16,522 nt of DNA from DATKIY01 sp035543875 (GCA_035543875.1 DATKIY010000137.1:1-16522); one strand, 5' to 3'. Counted from the first letter of the stretch, positions 1-6,645 are shown. Notes: generated by a model from the letters alone, not told the origin. A program made the numbers and translations.

Positions 1-918
1 GCACTGTGGGACACCGTTTGGCGACCGGCGAACGCGTTACGCGCCTGCACTCCGGAGCAGCGAGAGCGCTATTTGATCCCCGGAATTCTTGGCGAAAAGC
101 GCGATGCGATCGCGGTGACCGAAGCGGACGCCGGCTCTGACCCACTCGCGATGACGACCACGGCACAGTGGCACGGAGATCGCTATGTGATGAATGGTGA
201 GAAGTGGTTCGTCACTGTGGGCGATGTTGCGGCATTCATCCTGACCTTGGCCTGGGTCGGAGATCAGCCAACCTTGTTCATTGTCGACCGGGAGACAGCT
301 GGCGTCAGTGTTAAGCGGACGCCGAGGTACACGCACACGTTTGTCTACGAACACCCGGAGTTCACATTCGAAAACGTCGAGCTAGGTCCGGAGCAGGTCT
401 TGGGCGATGTCGGCCAGGGGTATGAGCTGATTCGCGACTGGTTCGTGGAAGAACGGCTGATGATCGGAGCCCGCACGGTGGGTGCCTCGGCACGCGCGCT
501 GCGGGAGTCGGTTGAGTTTGCGCAGGGACGCGTCCAAGGTGGCCGTCCGATCATCGAGCACCAGTTGATCCAGGCGATGCTCGCCGACATGGTCGTGGAT
601 ACAACAGCGGCGCGTGCCTTGGTGTACCAGGCTGGGTGGGAAGCCGAGTCTGGTCAGCTCGACCGCAAGGCGTTGCACGCGAAGGCGGCCGTCGTGAAGC
701 TCGCCGCGTCCGAGGCTGCCGGCCGAGTCATAGACAAGGCAGTTCAAATACATGGCGGGCGCGGCTACATGCGTGACGTCGCCGTCGAGCGTCTTTACCG
801 CGAGCTGCGCGTCGACCGCATTTGGGAGGGAACGAGCGAGATTCAACGGTTGATCATTGGCAATGAGCTGGCCAAGCGAGGCACCGCTGGATTGCTCGAC
901 TACTCGCGCTCAAGCTAA
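1..918 (+). CDS. Acyl-CoA dehydrogenase, 5'-truncated by window edge
   Basis: FAD-dependent acyl-CoA dehydrogenase, which oxidises an acyl-CoA to the trans-2-enoyl-CoA and passes electrons to electron-transfer flavoprotein. The frame is open from base 1, so the true start lies upstream; 305 residues are visible of a family usually near 380-400. Visible landmarks are the mid-domain FAD/substrate segment AVTEADAGSDP (about residues 38-48), the DRIWEGTSEIQR signature whose Glu (codon 826-828) is at the position of the catalytic base in medium/short-chain members, and the C-terminal helical bundle with QIHGGRGYMRDVAVERLYRE. The stop TAA (916-918) overlaps by 4 nt the stop of the convergent thioesterase, so the two genes share the sequence CTAA. 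The family is sure; the acyl chain preference cannot be read from the sequence. The TTG at 73 is internal, not the start. Confidence 0.95.
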   Translation, partial: ALWDTVWRPANALRACTPEQRERYLIPGILGEKRDAIAVTEADAGSDPLAMTTTAQWHGDRYVMNGEKWFVTVGDVAAFILTLAWVGDQPTLFIVDRETAGVSVKRTPRYTHTFVYEHPEFTFENVELGPEQVLGDVGQGYELIRDWFVEERLMIGARTVGASARALRESVEFAQGRVQGGRPIIEHQLIQAMLADMVVDTTAARALVYQAGWEAESGQLDRKALHAKAAVVKLAASEAAGRVIDKAVQIHGGRGYMRDVAVERLYRELRVDRIWEGTSEIQRLIIGNELAKRGTAGLLDYSRSS

Positions 919-1328
919 AAGTCGACCCCAGCTTCAGCGTCCGATGCAAGCTCGACATCGAGCCGGTGGATCTCGTCTTCAGTGAGCGGTCGAGAGCGAC
1001 CAGCGTCTCGATCACGCGGGACGACGACCGCTCCGGCTTGGGCCGCAATCGTGCCGTCGGGGAGCTTCACCACCTCTCGAGTCTTGACACTCGAAGTCCC
1101 GTAGCTGACCACCCGGCTACCGACAATGACTTCACCGTGGTCTTGTGTGACCTCGTTGCGGAAGTCGATGTCGACGTGGGCTAGGACAAAGTCATACGCC
1201 TGACCCGAGAACAGTTTTTCCATCACCTTGTCCCGCGCCTCTTCGAGATAGTTCAGGTAGACGGCATTGTTAACGTGCTGGTAGGCGTCCATATCTGCCC
1301 AGCGAACTTTGATCGCGATCTCTTCCAC
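915..1328 (-). CDS. Acyl-CoA thioesterase, 4HBT hotdog family
   Basis: Small hotdog-fold thioesterase (137 aa), expected to hydrolyse acyl-CoA thioesters in the cytoplasm. The signature is near the N-terminus: RWADMDAYQHVNNAVYLNYLEEAR (about residues 9-32), with the Asp and the HVNN segment of YbgC/FadM-type enzymes. The frame is open far upstream, but that extension is antisense-like to nothing homologous and overlaps mmuM, so I place the start at GTG 1328, just before the conserved beta strand EEIAIKVRW. This start is 10 nt after the mmuM stop. No Shine-Dalgarno is visible. A TAGGCT hexamer that includes the mmuM stop lies 7 nt before the GTG and could be a private leaderless promoter. It is the last gene of a - strand unit and faces the acyl-CoA dehydrogenase, a plausible partner in acyl-CoA metabolism. 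The substrate is unknown. Confidence 0.88.
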   Translation of the reverse strand: MEEIAIKVRWADMDAYQHVNNAVYLNYLEEARDKVMEKLFSGQAYDFVLAHVDIDFRNEVTQDHGEVIVGSRVVSYGTSSVKTREVVKLPDGTIAAQAGAVVVPRDRDAGRSRPLTEDEIHRLDVELASDAEAGVDF

Positions 1329-1338
1329 GGCCAGCAGC

Positions 1339-2253
1339 CTAGAGGGGGCTTGTATCGGTGCGCCGGACGACCGCGGCCATGTCGCGGATCTGAGTTGGCG
1401 TGACCCGACAGCAACCGCCGACGAGTCTGGCGCCAGAGCCGATCCACTCGGACGCGGATGCCACATGCAGTTCGCTGATACCACCCCAGGCCCGTTGGTC
1501 AGCGTTCCAGCCTTCGCCGCTGTTGGGGTAGGCGACGGCCGGTTTCTTGCTCGCTGCCACCGCAAGTTGGACCGCAGGATTGATGTCCTCAGGTGTACTG
1601 CAGTTGACTCCAACAGCAACGACCTGTTCAACGTCTGCCGTCATCGCGAAAACGTCCCGAAGGTCTTCACCTGCGCGCGTTCTGTCACCTGTGACGGTGA
1701 GCGAGAACCAAGCCTGGATGGGGAGTACGGCAACTTCGGTAAGCAGGGCCTCGACCTCCGCTGCGCAGGGGATGGTCTCGACGGCCAAGATGTCTGCACC
1801 TGATGCTGACAAGGCCTCAAGCCGTGGCCGATGAAACTCGCGGAGTTGCTTGACGGTCAGACCGTAGTCACCGCGGTACTCAGAGCCGTCCGCCAGCATG
1901 GCTCCGTACGGCCCAACAGAAGCAGCGACCCAGGTTGGTCGGTCCTTGATTTCAGCTGCCGCGCGACGCGCAAGTTCGACACTTAGCCGCATGAGTTCGG
2001 CGGTGGTCTGGTTGTCGATTCCGACGGCAGCAAAGCCTTCGAAGGTCGCCTGGTAGCTAGCCGTTATGGCGATATCTGCGCCCGCCTCAAAGAATGCGCG
2101 GTGCGCGGCGACGATTGCAGCTGGGTCATCGCGAAGGAGACGTGCGGACCACAGACGTCCGGAAATGTCAGTCCCTTGGCGTTCCAGCTCGGTGGCTAAC
2201 CCACCGTCAAGCAACAGTGGGCCATGTTGAAATTCGTCATGGAGAGAACTCAC
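1339..2253 (-). CDS. mmuM: Homocysteine S-methyltransferase
   Basis: Zn-dependent methyltransferase (304 aa) that transfers a methyl group, normally from S-methylmethionine or S-adenosylmethionine, to homocysteine to give methionine. It aligns by eye over its full length with E. coli MmuM: LLLDGGLATELE (residues 13-24), ITASYQAT, SVGPYGAMLADGSEYRGDY (112-130), FHRPRLEAL, AYPNSGE. The three Zn-binding Cys are present: Cys218 in VGVNCS and Cys281-Cys282 in GGCC. Start: an ATG at 2283 is also possible, but GTG 2253 gives a normal-length N-terminus and a 4-nt GTGA overlap with the upstream gene's stop, so it is preferred. A TATCTT hexamer 7 nt before this GTG may be an extra leaderless promoter. 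It is the middle gene of the unit unknown-mmuM-thioesterase. The family is sure; the methyl donor is not determined. Confidence 0.93.
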   Translation of the reverse strand: MSSLHDEFQHGPLLLDGGLATELERQGTDISGRLWSARLLRDDPAAIVAAHRAFFEAGADIAITASYQATFEGFAAVGIDNQTTAELMRLSVELARRAAAEIKDRPTWVAASVGPYGAMLADGSEYRGDYGLTVKQLREFHRPRLEALSASGADILAVETIPCAAEVEALLTEVAVLPIQAWFSLTVTGDRTRAGEDLRDVFAMTADVEQVVAVGVNCSTPEDINPAVQLAVAASKKPAVAYPNSGEGWNADQRAWGGISELHVASASEWIGSGARLVGGCCRVTPTQIRDMAAVVRRTDTSPL

Positions 2254-3167
2254 AGTTGCGAAGATACGTTGCTGGCTTCCCATGCTGCGTGCGCCTGGTC
2301 GTAGATGCGTTGAAGAGTGGGATCCTGAGATCGCCCTAGGGTGCGTTGAGACCGGTACGCCTCGGCGGCCTCCGACTTCGCCGAAAGGTCGTCCTCAACA
2401 AGGTTGGAGCGATCGGGAAAGTCGACGAGGACAAAGCTTGGGATCGCCTCACACAGTCGGTCAGTTGCGATGAGGAGCCGCACAGCAAGCCCGTCTGACT
2501 CCTCGGCTTGTTGCGAATACGGTTGCCATACATGCACTGCGTCACCCGAGATTGTGATCGCGCAGTCGTGTGGGACCACATCGAGGATCAGTGCCATGAC
2601 GTGCGGCGCAAGAACGTCCGCGGCAAATCGGGTGTTGTCCGTGTGCACCGTGTGGCGTGCCGCGAAGTCGATCGACTCGGTCGACCATCGGGTCCCGGGG
2701 TCATCGAAACCGCGCAGCGCTGTGGGCAGGATCGCCAGCGGTGGTAGCCAAGTTCCGGGAAGTCGCGTCATTGCGCCCACCCACTTGCTGACTTTGACCG
2801 GCCGCGGGTTGGAGGTCTGGTAAGAGGTTGGGAACGCGTCCGGGAACACAAGGCTCTCGGGGCGTTCGTCACCCCCGACTTCTAGCTCGGGGTCTGGCGC
2901 AGTCTGGGTTAGGACGCACAGTCCGGCCGGAGGTTGCGGCGCGCCGGACTCTGCGACCCACAACATGGTTCGCACTGCCCCCTTCACATCGTCCAATCGC
3001 CAGGGGTGTAGCCGGGGCAGCGCACCAACGGTTCGATTCATCGCGCTCAGCGCCCACATGACGTTCGCGGGTAGCGGCGCTTGCCAGTCACCGAACCAGC
3101 AGGCCGCGAAGTCGGGCGCGGCTTGCGGTGTTCGAGCCGGGTTTGGCGAGGGACTGGTTGGGCGCAC
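2250..3167 (-). CDS. Hypothetical protein, 305 aa
   Basis: I do not recognise a named family with confidence. The protein is soluble, with no signal peptide or membrane segment. The middle section (WSTESIDFAARHTVHTDNTRFAADVLAPHVMALILD, then CAITISGDAVHVWQP) resembles the FNRRFxVxxxDxRFAxxLLxPxMMxxL pattern of common uncharacterised actinobacterial proteins, where it is followed by a beta-rich domain. The C-terminus is charged and helical. The longest frame starts at GTG 3167; a GACATT hexamer 6 nt before it would fit a weak leaderless promoter, but a start near Val36/Met37 cannot be excluded and no Shine-Dalgarno decides it. Its stop overlaps the mmuM start as GTGA, so it is translated together with mmuM and is probably functionally linked to it. 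Divergent from the PIG-L gene across 81 bp. Confidence 0.8.
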   Translation of the reverse strand: MRPTSPSPNPARTPQAAPDFAACWFGDWQAPLPANVMWALSAMNRTVGALPRLHPWRLDDVKGAVRTMLWVAESGAPQPPAGLCVLTQTAPDPELEVGGDERPESLVFPDAFPTSYQTSNPRPVKVSKWVGAMTRLPGTWLPPLAILPTALRGFDDPGTRWSTESIDFAARHTVHTDNTRFAADVLAPHVMALILDVVPHDCAITISGDAVHVWQPYSQQAEESDGLAVRLLIATDRLCEAIPSFVLVDFPDRSNLVEDDLSAKSEAAEAYRSQRTLGRSQDPTLQRIYDQAHAAWEASNVSSQL

Positions 3168-3236
3168 ACTTTCAATGTCGGAGGAGGCGGCGTTGTCCTT
3201 GACTCGAATCGGCTGGCCTCATGGCGCGATCCGTCA

Positions 3237-3242
3237 TACGGT
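3237..3242 (+). promoter_or_regulatory. -10 box for leaderless PIG-L gene
   Basis: TACGGT (TANNNT) lies exactly 6 nt before GTG 3249, the spacing at which transcription starts on the start codon. No Shine-Dalgarno precedes this GTG, and a GGAGGAGG at 3180-3187 is not at a usable distance from an in-frame start. The same hexamer at the same distance occurs before the response regulator gene at 15477. No clear -35 is seen. Confidence 0.55.
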
Positions 3243-3248
3243 CCCCTG

Positions 3249-3971
3249 GTGGCTGACGACGACTACGGCACCGTTCTCGGTGTCTGGGCGCATCCCGACG
3301 ATGAGGCATACCTGTCCTCGGGTCTGATGGCTCGGGCTGTGAAGGCTGGGAGTCGGGTCATCTGCGTCACGGCTACCCGCGGGGAAGGCGGTTCGCTCGA
3401 CGAAGAGAAGTGGCCGACCGCGACATTAGGCGAAGTTCGTGAAGGTGAGCTGATGCGGTGCCTTGCCATGTTGGGCGTCACCGAGCACCGGTTTCTGGAT
3501 CTTCCCGACGTCGACTGGGACACCCCACTTCCCGACGTCGGCTACGAAGTTGTTCTCGACATCATGCGCGAGATCCAGCCAGACACGGTCTTGACGTTCG
3601 GCCATGAAGGCATGACAGGGCACGAGGGCCACAAGTCGGTGTGCGAGTGGACGACTGCCGCTTTTGCCAAAGCGGCCCCACCGGGCGCGCAACTTCTTTA
3701 CGCATCGGTTTCGCAGTCCCAGGCGGACACATACATGCCGGTGATCGAACCTCATGGCGTCTACCGTGATGGGGCTGAGCCCCCCGTCGTACCGGACGAT
3801 GCGATCGACGTTTCAGTCTGGCTCGACGATGCGGAGATTGCTGTCAAGATGGCTGCGCTGCAAGAACACCACAGTCAGCTCTTTGGGTTGGTGCAAGTCT
3901 TCGGCGAAGACCTTTTAGCGGAGTGGATGCGCAGCGAGGAATTTTGTCGCGCGGCTCGGCGTCCCCGGTGA
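3249..3971 (+). CDS. PIG-L/LmbE family deacetylase
   Basis: Zn-dependent N-acetylglucosaminyl-type deacetylase family (240 aa), the family of MshB (mycothiol synthesis) and Mca (mycothiol conjugate amidase). The metal/catalytic motif AHPDDE is at residues 14-19. A second metal-ligand region is GHEGMTGHEGHKS (118-130), where GHEGH replaces the more usual HPDH/H-x-D-H pattern. The frame is open further upstream, but there is no ATG there. GTG 3249 puts the AHPDDE motif at its normal distance from the N-terminus and has a perfect leaderless -10 (TACGGT-N6-GTG). The stop TGA overlaps the GTG of the next gene by 4 nt, so both are made together. The substrate is unknown: mycothiol-related sugars are one option, since actinobacteria use mycothiol, but the family also acts on other N-acetylated compounds. 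Confidence 0.9.
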   Translation: MADDDYGTVLGVWAHPDDEAYLSSGLMARAVKAGSRVICVTATRGEGGSLDEEKWPTATLGEVREGELMRCLAMLGVTEHRFLDLPDVDWDTPLPDVGYEVVLDIMREIQPDTVLTFGHEGMTGHEGHKSVCEWTTAAFAKAAPPGAQLLYASVSQSQADTYMPVIEPHGVYRDGAEPPVVPDDAIDVSVWLDDAEIAVKMAALQEHHSQLFGLVQVFGEDLLAEWMRSEEFCRAARRPR

Positions 3972-4687
3972 GTGGCTGGTTCGCGCTCCTGGGTTCGGGC
4001 GAGTTCGCCGAATGGACTCATGAAGTAGATCGCTGGCTGTTGGACCGGGCGACGGGAGACGGTCGAGTCGTCGTGGTCCCAACAGCATCGTCTCCCGAGG
4101 GCGATGCGGTGTTTGACGACTGGGCGTCCCGCGGGCTCGCGCACTATGCCGCGGCGGGCATTCCTGTCGAGGTGCTCCCCGTCCGTGATCGCGTCGACGC
4201 AGACGATGCCGCGATGGTGGCGCAGCTCGGCAATGCGTCCATCATTTTCTTCTCGGGGGGCAATCCGGCGTATCTGGCGCGGACCCTCGCGGACACTGCG
4301 CTCTGGCTCGCTGTCAAAAGGGGGCTAGATCGTGGGATGGCCTATGCAGGTTGCAGCGCAGGAATTGCCAGCCTTGGCCAGATGGCTCCGGACAGCACGG
4401 TTTCGCACCTGGACGAAAGTCTGTGGCAACCAGGACTTTCCTTGTTCCCGAAAGCCTGGTTTGGACCTCACTGGGACGCATTGGACCGGTACGCCCCCGG
4501 ACTTACCGAGCGCTTTGCCGCGAGCGTCCCCGAGGGACAGTTGCTCGTCGGCGTTGATGAGGACACAGCCATGGTTGGTGACGGCAAGTCGTGGCGTGTG
4601 TTGGGTCGTTCGGGCGTCCACGTGCGTGAGTCGGCAGCTTGGTCAACGCACGCGAGCGGTAGCACGTTTACGGCCACGCTCACCTAA
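3968..4687 (+). CDS. Type 1 glutamine amidotransferase-like / peptidase S51-like hydrolase
   Basis: 239-aa protein with the class I amidotransferase-like fold of peptidase S51 (PepE, cyanophycinase). Landmarks are a GSGEF start (residues 9-13), VVVVPTASSPEG (34-45), the FFSGGNPAYLA loop (94-104, the S51 GG-N/D-P segment) and a nucleophile elbow YAGCSAGI with Ser130. A His (His168 in GPHWD) lies downstream, where the S51 triad His is expected. The nucleophile is Ser rather than the Cys of true glutamine amidotransferases, so a Ser peptidase/hydrolase is more likely. There is no signal peptide, so it should be cytoplasmic. The start GTG 3968 is chosen because GTGA overlaps the PIG-L stop; the conserved sequence begins within 5 residues. 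The real substrate is unknown; the length is close to PepE (about 230 aa) and shorter than cyanophycinases. Confidence 0.85.
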   Translation: MSGWFALLGSGEFAEWTHEVDRWLLDRATGDGRVVVVPTASSPEGDAVFDDWASRGLAHYAAAGIPVEVLPVRDRVDADDAAMVAQLGNASIIFFSGGNPAYLARTLADTALWLAVKRGLDRGMAYAGCSAGIASLGQMAPDSTVSHLDESLWQPGLSLFPKAWFGPHWDALDRYAPGLTERFAASVPEGQLLVGVDEDTAMVGDGKSWRVLGRSGVHVRESAAWSTHASGSTFTATLT

Positions 4688-4705
4688 CAATGGACGGGCC
4701 AGTTG

Positions 4706-5287
4706 CTAGGCGCTTCGTCCCATCGCGGCAAGGACTTTGCTTTGCTCGTCGGAGTCGTCAGGCACCGAAACCGCTGCCGCGAAGTAGCCGCCCGCCACGA
4801 GCTGCTCCGACATTGGCGCTAGCTGGTCAAGCATGGTGCGCAGCTGTTGCAACTCATCGGACGAAAAGGTTTGAGTCTGCTTGATGGAGTCGCCGAGATC
4901 CCAGCGGTGAACGATCAAGTCGCAGGTCAAGTCCGAGATGTACTGCCGCACCGGCATCGGGCCCATGGAGCTTTGGATGGTGCCGCCCATGGCACCGGAT
5001 GCGTTGAACGCAGACCTCGATTCCTGAACAGCTTTGTCCCACGTAGCCATCGGATCTTTGCCCATCAGGTCGCCATCCAGTTCATCTCCGACGTCGTCGA
5101 TCGATCGACCATCGACCATCGGAGTCGCCCAGAACAACTCACCGGCAACATGGTTGACCAGGGCTCGCAGATCCCAGTCGGTGCACGGGGTGCTGTTGTG
5201 CCACTCCGTCGATTCAACCTTGTTGATCACCGTAGTAAACGCCTCTTGCGCACTCTTGAACCGTTTTAACTGCGTCGCGTCGCTCAT
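4706..5287 (-). CDS. TIGR03086-family protein (mycothiol-dependent isomerase/DinB-like)
   Basis: 193-aa actinobacterial protein of the TIGR03086 / maleylpyruvate-isomerase-N (DinB-like four-helix bundle) group. Motifs are STPCTDWDLRALVNHVAGE (residues 32-50, with His46) and LTCDLIVHRWDLG (120-132, with His127 and Asp130). In characterised relatives the His residues at these places bind a divalent metal, and the enzymes use mycothiol; the actual reaction of this member is unknown. The start ATG 5287 is set by a strong Shine-Dalgarno GGAGGTG 4 nt upstream (complement of 5292-5298), which rejects the longer open frame to 5374. The gene is convergent with the S51-like gene (18-nt gap, no terminator seen) and lies downstream of tRNA-Arg on the same strand. 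Confidence 0.88.
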   Translation of the reverse strand: MSDATQLKRFKSAQEAFTTVINKVESTEWHNSTPCTDWDLRALVNHVAGELFWATPMVDGRSIDDVGDELDGDLMGKDPMATWDKAVQESRSAFNASGAMGGTIQSSMGPMPVRQYISDLTCDLIVHRWDLGDSIKQTQTFSSDELQQLRTMLDQLAPMSEQLVAGGYFAAAVSVPDDSDEQSKVLAAMGRSA

Positions 5288-5389
5288 CGCCACCTCCGCT
5301 CCGACGCTACGCCCGATGGACGCTCTCGACCAGGACTTGGCTGAAATGGCCGAGTGCACTCGACCCTTGGGCACCCAGCGTGAAAAATG

Positions 5390-5461
5390 TGCCCCCGGCA
5401 GGATTCGAACCTGCGCACACGGCTCCGGAGGCCGATGCTCTATCCCCTGAGCTACGGGGGC
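5390..5461 (-). tRNA. tRNA-Arg (anticodon CCG)
   Basis: A full 72-nt cloverleaf can be folded on the - strand. The acceptor arms GCCCCCG/CGGGGGC are perfect, the D arm is GCTC-N8-GAGC, the anticodon loop CTCCGGA has CCG at 5428-5426 (reads CGG, Arg), the variable loop is 4 nt, and the T arm is GCAGG-TTCGAAT-CCTGC with discriminator A at 5390. The outermost anticodon-stem pair is a T-T mismatch. CCA is not encoded (ACA follows instead). A run of five T follows at once on the - strand (A run 5383-5387), which could end transcription. argS, its synthetase gene, begins about 11 kb away in this window. Confidence 0.97.
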
Positions 5462-5474
5462 CCGGGACCTCGGG

Positions 5475-5480
5475 AGGCTA
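5475..5480 (-). promoter_or_regulatory. Candidate -10 of tRNA-Arg promoter
   Basis: On the - strand TAGCCT (5480 to 5475) fits TANNNT and ends 13 nt before the mature 5' end of tRNA-Arg, which would leave a leader of about 6 nt. No convincing -35 hexamer is visible 16-18 nt upstream. The call rests on position alone. Confidence 0.35.
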
Positions 5481-5486
5481 TCAGCG

Positions 5487-5535
5487 CGATCGTGCTGACC
5501 GATAACTGCTAGACCTGCTGCTCAGGACACGATCG
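5487..5535. repeat. Inverted repeat upstream of tRNA-Arg
   Basis: CGATCGTG (5487-5494) pairs perfectly with CACGATCG (5528-5535). The stem continues with CTGA (5495-5498) against TCAG (5522-5525) after a 2-nt bulge (GA). It sits in the 188-bp gap between tRNA-Arg (-) and the SHOCT gene (+), where the tRNA -35 region would be. It may be a protein site or a transcript hairpin; no T run follows. The remainder of this gap shows only an 8-bp palindrome CCCTAGGG at 5581-5588. Confidence 0.5.
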
Positions 5536-5649
5536 AGGGGTACTCGCCGTCCGCAAACAGGGGCAGTCAGGGTTCGTATCCCCTAGGGTGATGCCGCTTC
5601 GCCGGATCAACTGGCGATCATTCGATAAAGACGGAAACGAGGCTTTTCG

Positions 5650-6042
5650 ATGGATCAGGGCGATTTCCTGTGGGATCTGCTGGTCATCTTCTTCATGGTC
5701 ATTTACTTCATGATCCTTTTCTCGATCATCAGCGACCTTTTCCGCAGCCATGACCTAAATGGATTCAGCAAGGCCATCTGGGTGCTGGCGCTCCTCTTCT
5801 TGCCACTCGCGTCGATCCTGATCTACTTGATCGTCCGAGGAAATGGCATGACCGAGCGAGCGATTGCGTCTGCGAAGCAAATGCAGGAGCAACAAGTTCA
5901 AATGGCTCAACAAGTCGTCGCCAGCAGCGGAGCAAACAGCGGCCAAGCTGCCGACCAGATCGCGCAAGGTAAGCAACTTCTGGACTCCGGCGCTATCTCC
6001 GCGGACGAGTTCGCCGCCTTGAAGGCAAAGGCGCTCGGCTAG
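5650..6042 (+). CDS. Small membrane protein with PLDc_N and SHOCT-like domains
   Basis: 130-aa protein. Residues 6-28 and about 41-63 form two membrane segments around a short SDLFRSHDLNGFSKAIWVLALLFLPL section, which is the pattern of the phospholipase-D-nuclease N-terminal (PLDc_N) domain: a membrane anchor without catalytic residues. A Gln-rich helical linker follows (KQMQEQQVQMAQQ). The C-terminal 26 residues (QIAQGKQLLDSGAISADEFAALKAKALG) are a SHOCT-type helical motif, which is thought to mediate oligomer formation. The start ATG 5650 has a modest Shine-Dalgarno (GAGG, 7 nt upstream). Function is unknown; such proteins are common in actinobacteria. The gene converges on the GNAT gene with only a 2-nt gap, and a long hairpin begins 20 nt after its stop. 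Confidence 0.85.
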   Translation: MDQGDFLWDLLVIFFMVIYFMILFSIISDLFRSHDLNGFSKAIWVLALLFLPLASILIYLIVRGNGMTERAIASAKQMQEQQVQMAQQVVASSGANSGQAADQIAQGKQLLDSGAISADEFAALKAKALG

Positions 6043-6044
6043 TC

Positions 6045-6593
6045 CTAGTCGTTAGGTCTGACGTCTGGGTCCGCCGCGCTTTGCGCTGGCGGTGGACCCA
6101 GACGCATCAGCTTGATGATTGACGGCTGCAGCCCACGCGAGCCGTAGAAGCGCATCGCGTCATCGTTTCCTGCCATCACACCGATGAACAGCGAACTGAT
6201 ATTCAGTTCTTCGAGCCTGGCGTCAACGCTGTCTAGAAGCAGGCTCCCAATGCGCTGACCCCGCTCCGACTTTGCAACGACCAGCGTCTCGACCTCGGCC
6301 ATACGATCCCCGGTCGGCCAGGTGTCGTCTGGTCCCTCGTGCAGCGCGACGAGCGCGTACCCCACCAGTTTCTCCGCCCGATGGGCTAGAACCACGAAAG
6401 CGTCGGGGTCGGAGAGCACTTGCCGGTAAAGCCTTCGCCGTGCTGGCCACGACTGACGTCGATCGATAAACGGCCCTGGCCCGACAGTCGCGTGGTGGTC
6501 GAACAGCGAAAGCCAGAGGGGCTCCAACGCATCGATCGACTCGCTGCTGGCGAACGTAATCGACACATCGATGTCTGGCGGACCAAGGCTCAT
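6045..6593 (-). CDS. GNAT family N-acetyltransferase
   Basis: 182-aa acetyl-CoA-dependent N-acetyltransferase. Motif A is seen as VETLVVAKSERGQRIGSLLLD (residues 101-121) with the acetyl-CoA pyrophosphate loop RGQRIG, and motif B as GNDDAMRFYGSRGL (142-155). The upstream open frame to 6851 lacks homology and overlaps the divergent gene, so the start is ATG 6593. There is no Shine-Dalgarno there, but TACGTT stands exactly 6 nt before it, which indicates a leaderless transcript. The last 20 codons carry one arm-pair of a 16-bp hairpin (6062-6104). The acceptor substrate is unknown. It is divergent from another GNAT gene across 64 bp. Confidence 0.9.
   Translation of the reverse strand: MSLGPPDIDVSITFASSESIDALEPLWLSLFDHHATVGPGPFIDRRQSWPARRRLYRQVLSDPDAFVVLAHRAEKLVGYALVALHEGPDDTWPTGDRMAEVETLVVAKSERGQRIGSLLLDSVDARLEELNISSLFIGVMAGNDDAMRFYGSRGLQPSIIKLMRLGPPPAQSAADPDVRPND
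6062..6104 (+). terminator. 16-bp hairpin at convergent gene ends, possible terminator
   Basis: Bases 6062-6077 pair with 6089-6104, including an 11-bp perfect outer stem (CGTCTGGGTCC/GGACCCAGACG), around an 11-nt loop. The stem starts 20 nt after the stop of the SHOCT gene. In a + strand transcript all 16 pairs form (one is G-U); in a - strand transcript the same place is a C-A mismatch. There is no U tract, so it would be a non-canonical terminator or an RNA-end stabiliser. It lies wholly inside the coding 3' end of the GNAT gene. Confidence 0.45.
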
Positions 6594-6599
6594 AGCCAA

Positions 6600-6605
6600 A
6601 ACGTA
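6600..6605 (-). promoter_or_regulatory. -10 box for leaderless GNAT gene (minus strand)
   Basis: On the - strand TACGTT (6605 to 6600) is 6 nt before ATG 6593, the leaderless spacing. No Shine-Dalgarno exists. It is the mirror partner of the + strand box at 6646. Confidence 0.55.
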
Positions 6606-6645
6606 TCTGGCGATGTTGTGACCCGTGACCAGCAAGGCGCGTTGG

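Noticed and set aside
1309..1803. 164-aa open frame on the + strand
   Set aside because: Lies opposite mmuM, whose Zn-binding Cys and full-length family match are clear; no homology seen in the + frame.
3081..3248. Longer N-terminus for the PIG-L protein
   Set aside because: The added residues show no homology and overlap the divergent gene; GTG 3249 has the leaderless box at the exact distance.
5093..5120. Short GATCGACC/ATCGACC-type repeats
   Set aside because: Lie in the coding sequence of the TIGR03086 protein (Asp/Val/Gly codons); too short and irregular to be a repeat array.
5351..5362. 12-bp perfect palindrome CGAGTGCACTCG
   Set aside because: Lies between tRNA-Arg and the next gene, but has no T run or repeated copy; could be an operator or a weak terminator, too little to call.
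5581..5588. CCCTAGGG palindrome with TAGGGT as a possible -10 for the SHOCT gene
   Set aside because: No -35 at a proper distance and a 60-nt leader would follow; chance cannot be excluded.
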